Origin: JACOTK01 sp963743945 | GTDB taxonomy: Bacteria > Actinomycetota > Acidimicrobiia > Acidimicrobiales > CADCSY01 | Assembly: GCA_963743945.1 (NCBI GenBank) | Contig: CAVURO010000010.1 | Coordinates: 1-64,000, forward strand | DNA: 64,000 bases | Reading direction: 5' to 3' | Part shown: piece by piece, positions 59,542 to 64,000 of the stretch | Numbering within the stretch: the first letter of the stretch is position 1 | How the letters are laid out: every line of letters begins with the position of its first letter | The notes under the pieces: model-generated | What the model was told of the DNA's origin: nothing | Seen by the model: the letters and a program-made list of their open reading frames with translations, nothing else | The model's database searches: none | Position numbers and translations under genes: made by a program

Positions 59542-60821
59542 TCCGCCACACTTTCCCTCGATCTCGCATTCTCCGCCCCAACCTGTTCCAGCATCGGAAC
59601 GAACTGCCTTGCATCGTGGAACAGATCGAAGTTCGGCGCCAACACCGTAGCCAGGCCATCGAAGTACAGCAGCTGCTTGAGCAGAAGGATCAACGAGGTC
59701 GGAAACGGCAACTCGTACTTCGAAGCCATATCGAGCATGTCCCGCAGCAACAAGCCCATCCTCACCTGCGCAAAGTCTCCGCTGCCGAGATGTTCGGCCA
59801 CCACGGATGCCACCGCTCCGGCTGCTGCGTCATCGGTGTGGCCGAAGGCCTGCATGCGCAACAGCCCTTCGGCGAAGCGATTGAAATCCTGCTGAAAGAC
59901 GCCCGCCAACATGCCTGCGCACGCCGCTCGGTCATCGGGGAGAACGTCACCGACGATGCCGAAGTCGAGCATGACCAGCTTGCCGTCCGTGCCGACGAGC
60001 ACGTTGCCGCCATGACCGTCGGCATGAAATCGTCCCTCGACGAAAGCTGATTCGAGCAACGCTCCCAACACCGAACGCAACAACGCCTCCGGCTCGGCTC
60101 CGAGGGCCAGGATCTGGTCTCGGTCACGCACGGGGACCACGTCGACGAAATCCATGACGATCACCTGGGGTCGACAGAGCTCGGCGTGGATGCGTGGCAC
60201 GTCGATCTCCCAACGAGCGAGCACCGGGCGCAATCGTTCCATGCTGGTCGCCTCGGCGGTGAAGTCCAGCTCCTGCTCGAACCCGACTGCGAAGTCATCG
60301 ACGGTCTCGACCAACTTCAGGGGCGCAAGGGAGGGTCGTGCCCTGACCAGAATCGCCGCCAGCACCCGCAACAGTCGAACATCGGCCTCGAGGTTCTCGG
60401 TGATGTCGGCACGCTGAAGCTTCACCGCCACGGGCGTCCCGTCGGCAAGGGTCCCACGGTGCACCTGGGCCACCGACCCTGCGGCGATCGGCGACTCCGA
60501 CAGCTTGATGAGCTTTCGCCAGTCGTGTCCGTAGGCATCCTGGAGAACCGGCTCGATCACGTGAAACGGTTGCGGTCGAACGTCGTCGTGCAATCCACGC
60601 AAAGCCTGCACCAAACTCGGGGAGAACGACCCGGGGCTCGCCGCCACCAGTTGGCCGATCTTCACGAACGGCGGGCCCAGATCGCAGGCAAGAGCAGGAA
60701 GGGCCCGGTGACGCGTCGCCCCTCGACCGAGCGCCCAGGCACGCCGAGAGGACAGGGCGCCGATCTGAGCGGCTCGACCCAACACCTTTCCCTTTGAAAG
60801 CGGCTCAGCGCGCCCGAACAT
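59538..60821 (-). CDS. UbiB/ABC1-family atypical kinase
   Basis: A 427-residue protein of the UbiB/ABC1/ADCK family. The KxGQ motif is PPFVKIGQLVA, the Ala-rich loop IAAGSVAQVHRG, the ATP Lys in PVAVKLQRADI, the catalytic region GRFHADGHGGNVLVG and DFG in LVMLDFGIVGD. These proteins act in lipid or quinone metabolism. ATG 60821 lies 14 bases within the end of the ABC gene. It sits between the transporter and the TetR gene. Confidence 0.9.
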   Translation of the reverse strand: MFGRAEPLSKGKVLGRAAQIGALSSRRAWALGRGATRHRALPALACDLGPPFVKIGQLVAASPGSFSPSLVQALRGLHDDVRPQPFHVIEPVLQDAYGHDWRKLIKLSESPIAAGSVAQVHRGTLADGTPVAVKLQRADITENLEADVRLLRVLAAILVRARPSLAPLKLVETVDDFAVGFEQELDFTAEATSMERLRPVLARWEIDVPRIHAELCRPQVIVMDFVDVVPVRDRDQILALGAEPEALLRSVLGALLESAFVEGRFHADGHGGNVLVGTDGKLVMLDFGIVGDVLPDDRAACAGMLAGVFQQDFNRFAEGLLRMQAFGHTDDAAAGAVASVVAEHLGSGDFAQVRMGLLLRDMLDMASKYELPFPTSLILLLKQLLYFDGLATVLAPNFDLFHDARQFVPMLEQVGAENARSRESVAE

Positions 60822-63800
60822 TGCCCGCCCCGCTGACGAGTGGATCCGCCCTGCGAACACGCCGTGACGGTGCAGGCCTCGACGAACGTTTGATGGCAGT
60901 CTCGTCCTCCCCCAGGTACGACGAGATCACCAGAGGGTCGGCAAGAACCTTCGACGGCACCCCGTCGGCGATCACGGTGCCCATGTGCATGCAGACCAGT
61001 CGATCCGAGATGCTCGACACAACCGGAATGTCGTGCTCGACCACCAGCATGGTCATGTCCGTGTCGTCACGGAGCTGGAGCAACAGTTGCGCCAGAGCCT
61101 CGCTCTCGGGCTGGGCCAATCCCGAAGTCGGCTCGTCGAGCAACAGCACGCTCGGTCGATGGGCAAGGGTGCATGCAAGCTCCACGATTCGCCGGGTCCC
61201 GGTGGAGAGCTCCGAGATGAACGAGGTCTCGAATCGCCCAAGGTCCAGGCGTTCCAGCAACTCGTCGACCTTCCTCGTCACCGCACGCTCGGACTGCACC
61301 GCCGCGTGAAGTCGGAACATCCCGGCCACCGGTTCACGGACGTCCACAAAGCGCTCGAAGGCGACGGCAACGGTTTCGTGCACCGTCAGCGAGGGAAACA
61401 GGCGAGCGTCCTGGAACACCCGGCCCAACCCGACACGGGCGCGATCCTCGGGGCTCTCACCGGTGACATCTGCCCCGAGGAGCGCCAGGTGACCGCTGTT
61501 CGGGGCCAGATAGCCCGAACAGACATCGAGAAGTGTGGTCTTTCCTGCTCCGTTGGACCCGATGACGCCGACGATCTCGCCCCTCGACACCTCGATCGAC
61601 ACGTCGCGCAGGGCGTGCACGCCTCCGTAGCTCACCGACACATCGCTCACAGCGAGACCACTTCTGACCTCGATGGCTCCTGTCTTCTTCTTCCGGGCTG
61701 CAGGCCTCAGCTTCACGGACCCGAGAAAGACGGCGCGAGCGAGGTCGCCCCGGCCCGACAACTCGGCGGTGGGTCCCACGAAACGAACCGTTCCCCGCTC
61801 CAGGAACATCGCCCGTGGGGCGAGCGAGGCCGCAACATTGAGCGACTGCTCGACCACGACGACCGTCACCCCTTGTCGGTTCAGGTGTCTGACAGCGGTC
61901 AGCAACTCTCCCACCACCACCGGCGAGAGGCCCAGCGACAGCTCGTCGATGAACAGCAATTGAGGCCGGCACATGATCGCCTGAGCGATCGCCAACATCT
62001 GCTGCTCACCGCCCGAGAGCGACCCTGCCAGGGTGGCGCGGCGCGTTCGCAACGACGGGAACAGGTCCAACACCTGTTCGACAAGATCGACGCGGGCCTG
62101 CGGCTCCGAGCGCAGGGTCCAGCCGGCGACGCGGAGGTTCTCGTCAACCGTCAGGGAGTGAAAGACGCCACGCCCGCCCGGCACCATGACCAGACCATGA
62201 CGCACGCGTCCCTGGGTGTCGAGCCCGGACACGTCCTCCCCGTTGACGTACACCGAGCCCGACGTCGGCAGGAGTCCGGCAAGAACACGGAGGAGAGTGG
62301 ATTTCCCTGCGCCATTGGTCCCCAGAAGTCCCAGGATCTCGCCCTTCGCGACCCCTCCCGAGACGCCGAAGAGGATCTGCACCTGACCGTAGTGGGCGTC
62401 GACGGCCTCCCATGTGAGATGGGCCGTGGCAACCCCGGCAGGTCCATGACCGTTCGACCCCCTGCCATTCGCCGCGTCGCCATCGGAGAACCCGGTCGCG
62501 ACGCTCCCGGAAAGTGCATCCACCACGTCGCTTGCCGCGAGAAACCCGGGGGCGTCGATGCCCCGATCGCTCGCCAACTTCGCGATGAAACGATCACGAA
62601 TCCGGTAGAGGATCTCGCCGAGACCACCCGGAATGACCATGAGCAACACCAGAAGCCCGGCGCCGGTGGCCAGCAACTGCATGGCCCCGTCGAGGAAGTA
62701 CATCGCCAGTTGGACGTAGACCGCCCCGAGAATTGCCCCCGACAACGACCCCAGACCGCCCACGACCACCATCGTGAAGACCTGCAGGCTCTGCTCGGGG
62801 TTGTACGCACCGAACCCGATGCCACGCACGCCCAGCGCGTAGAGCCCACCCGCGAGCCCCGCAATGGCGCCTGCCAACCCGAACGCGAAGAGCTTGGTGC
62901 GCACCGGGCTGATCGAGAACCCCGCCGCCGCGCGCTCGTTGTCGTTGACCGCCACCAGGACGCGCCCGGTTCGACTCATACGAAGGTTGCGGGCCGCCAC
63001 CAGGACCAGAACCAGAACCACCAGGCAGAACACGTAGAACGAGAGCTCGGACTCGATCGAGATTCGTCCCCCGAGCAATTCGGGACGAGTGATCTGTGCC
63101 GGCGTGAGGCTCGGAAAATACGTTGAGCTGAGGAGGAACGACGACACCGGCACGGCGAAGGCGAGGGTCGCGACAGCCAGGAACAGCCCCGGAATCCGCA
63201 GTGCCGGCAGGCCGACGAGGACCGCGGCCATCGCGCTGATCGCCGCGCCTGCGGCCAGCGCCACCAGCAGATCCGCTCCGCCGTTGACGATGAGGCCCCC
63301 GGTCACGCCTGCGCCGATGCCGACGAAGGCGAACTGGCCGAGACTCACCTGCCCCGACCAGCCCACGAGGATGACGAGGGCGACGGCCACGATGGCGTAG
63401 ATCGCGATGTTGGCCAACAGGCTGATGTTCGCATCCGACAGGAGCAGCGGAACGGTGAGGGCGACCAGGGCGAGGAGCGCGGTGAGACCGAGTCGGATGG
63501 CCCGCATCACCGGCAGGTCACGGATGGCCGCAGGGATCGGGCGCACGAGTTGCACGAGGCTCTCGCCGTCGACTCGCCCGCCACGCTTGAAGGCCTCCCG
63601 CTGGAGCAGCAACGCGCCCAGCACGATGACCACCTGGACGACATCGACAACCGTCGATCGAGGGAACGACCAGAAGATGGCTTGTTGGAACACGCCCAGC
63701 AGCAATGCCGCTGCCATCGTGCGCCACAGGCTGGTCATGCGACCGAGCACCGCTGCGGTCAGTGCAGGCAACAGGGATGACGCCCCGGCGATGACGCCGA

Positions 63801-63999
63801 CGTTCACCCCACGAATCGGCGTGGCGAGGAGCACCCCTACCCCGGACAGCAGAGCGGCCACCACCCAGGTCAGACGTGAGAGCGATCGAACCGGAACACC
63901 GAGCAGCATGGCTCGCTCGACCGAGTCGGACACGCCTCGAATGGCAACACCGGCATCGGTGCGCGACAGGAACCATCGCAGCCCGAGGGTCGCGAGCAC
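60805..63999 (-). CDS. branched-chain amino acid-type ABC transporter, permease-permease-ATPase-ATPase fusion (5' end outside window)
   Basis: At least 1064 residues in one frame, without its N-terminus. Order: C-terminal part of a LivH-type permease (RTDAGVAIRGVSDSVERAML ... GASSLLPALTAAVLGRM); a complete LivM-type permease (LVGWSGQVSLGQFAFVGIGA ... VAVNDNERAAAGFSISPVRT ... VVVGGLGSLSGAILGAVYV); a LivF-type ATPase (GLLGTNGAGKSTLLRVLAG, SGGEQQMLAIAQAIM, LLFIDELSLGLSP); and a LivG-type ATPase (GVIGSNGAGKTTLLDVCSGY, STGTRRIVELACTLA, VLLLDEPTSGLAQPE). In most bacteria these are four genes. The signature of the second ATPase is STGTRR, not SGGQQR. A periplasmic binding protein is not visible. Confidence 0.92.
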   Translation of the reverse strand: MLATLGLRWFLSRTDAGVAIRGVSDSVERAMLLGVPVRSLSRLTWVVAALLSGVGVLLATPIRGVNVGVIAGASSLLPALTAAVLGRMTSLWRTMAAALLLGVFQQAIFWSFPRSTVVDVVQVVIVLGALLLQREAFKRGGRVDGESLVQLVRPIPAAIRDLPVMRAIRLGLTALLALVALTVPLLLSDANISLLANIAIYAIVAVALVILVGWSGQVSLGQFAFVGIGAGVTGGLIVNGGADLLVALAAGAAISAMAAVLVGLPALRIPGLFLAVATLAFAVPVSSFLLSSTYFPSLTPAQITRPELLGGRISIESELSFYVFCLVVLVLVLVAARNLRMSRTGRVLVAVNDNERAAAGFSISPVRTKLFAFGLAGAIAGLAGGLYALGVRGIGFGAYNPEQSLQVFTMVVVGGLGSLSGAILGAVYVQLAMYFLDGAMQLLATGAGLLVLLMVIPGGLGEILYRIRDRFIAKLASDRGIDAPGFLAASDVVDALSGSVATGFSDGDAANGRGSNGHGPAGVATAHLTWEAVDAHYGQVQILFGVSGGVAKGEILGLLGTNGAGKSTLLRVLAGLLPTSGSVYVNGEDVSGLDTQGRVRHGLVMVPGGRGVFHSLTVDENLRVAGWTLRSEPQARVDLVEQVLDLFPSLRTRRATLAGSLSGGEQQMLAIAQAIMCRPQLLFIDELSLGLSPVVVGELLTAVRHLNRQGVTVVVVEQSLNVAASLAPRAMFLERGTVRFVGPTAELSGRGDLARAVFLGSVKLRPAARKKKTGAIEVRSGLAVSDVSVSYGGVHALRDVSIEVSRGEIVGVIGSNGAGKTTLLDVCSGYLAPNSGHLALLGADVTGESPEDRARVGLGRVFQDARLFPSLTVHETVAVAFERFVDVREPVAGMFRLHAAVQSERAVTRKVDELLERLDLGRFETSFISELSTGTRRIVELACTLAHRPSVLLLDEPTSGLAQPESEALAQLLLQLRDDTDMTMLVVEHDIPVVSSISDRLVCMHMGTVIADGVPSKVLADPLVISSYLGEDETAIKRSSRPAPSRRVRRADPLVSGAGNVRAR

Positions 64000-64000
64000 C

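Overview
The window is high-GC, densely packed actinobacterial DNA. An HU protein with a long Lys/Ala/Pro tail, a CofC-type F420 gene, late cobalt insertion by CobN with a fused ChlI/ChlD partner, IS1380-type elements, many GTG/TTG starts and ATGA stop/start overlaps all fit. My best guess is class Acidimicrobiia, but this is inference because no rRNA is present. I found no tRNA, rRNA or CRISPR array.

Layout. 0-6.4 kb is ordinary chromosome: an AI-2E type permease, an ECF sigma/anti-sigma pair divergent from a COG4315 lipoprotein, an FMN alpha-hydroxy-acid dehydrogenase and an acyl-CoA dehydrogenase. 6.4-15.9 kb is an accessory island. It holds a truncated and frameshifted tyrosine recombinase; a visibly AT-richer locus resembling lactococcin-972 type bacteriocin export (small secreted peptide, lipoprotein, degraded adaptor, MacB-like ATPase and permease); two related IS1380 copies, one broken; an ASCH remnant followed by a frameshifted HEPN gene with a 68-residue partner; and a MazF/ribbon-helix-helix toxin-antitoxin pair. 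15.9-31.2 kb returns to housekeeping and surface functions: RNase HII, an RpiB-like isomerase, a GH38 mannosidase, a chemoreceptor, a ferric-reductase-like/ApbE flavin operon divergent from a two-component system, a six-hairpin glycosidase, GpsA, CofC, a PIG-L deacetylase and HU.

32-55.7 kb is dominated by cobalamin. A minus-strand operon (cobQ-cobN-chlID-cobT) starts at a B12 riboswitch near 40.2-40.3 kb. cobO and cobB lie alone on the plus strand. A second B12 riboswitch at 47.0-47.2 kb leads the plus-strand operon cobI-cobM-cbiD-cobL-cbiG/cobJ-ferredoxin-cobH-cbiX-cbtB-cbtA. The gene set mixes late-cobalt (CobN, CobH/I/J/L/M) and early-cobalt (CbiD, CbiG, CbiX) enzymes and adds CbtAB for cobalt uptake. 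No precorrin-6A reductase, CobD/CbiB, CobU/CobP or CobS is in view. Between the two operons sit a P450-hydrolase-SDR catabolic operon under an operator-like palindrome and a VapBC pair. 55.8-64 kb holds a large secreted protein with three carboxy-terminal repeats, a TetR regulator, a UbiB-like kinase and a four-domain branched-chain amino acid ABC transporter fusion that runs off the window.

Two patterns cut across the window. First, single-base indels break several genes between 6.8 and 22.6 kb, while the genes after 23 kb look intact. Second, short tandem arrays (12-17 bp) recur at gene ends, stop/start junctions and linkers. They are clearest at the cobM/cbiD junction, where four 17-bp copies each carry an ATGA.
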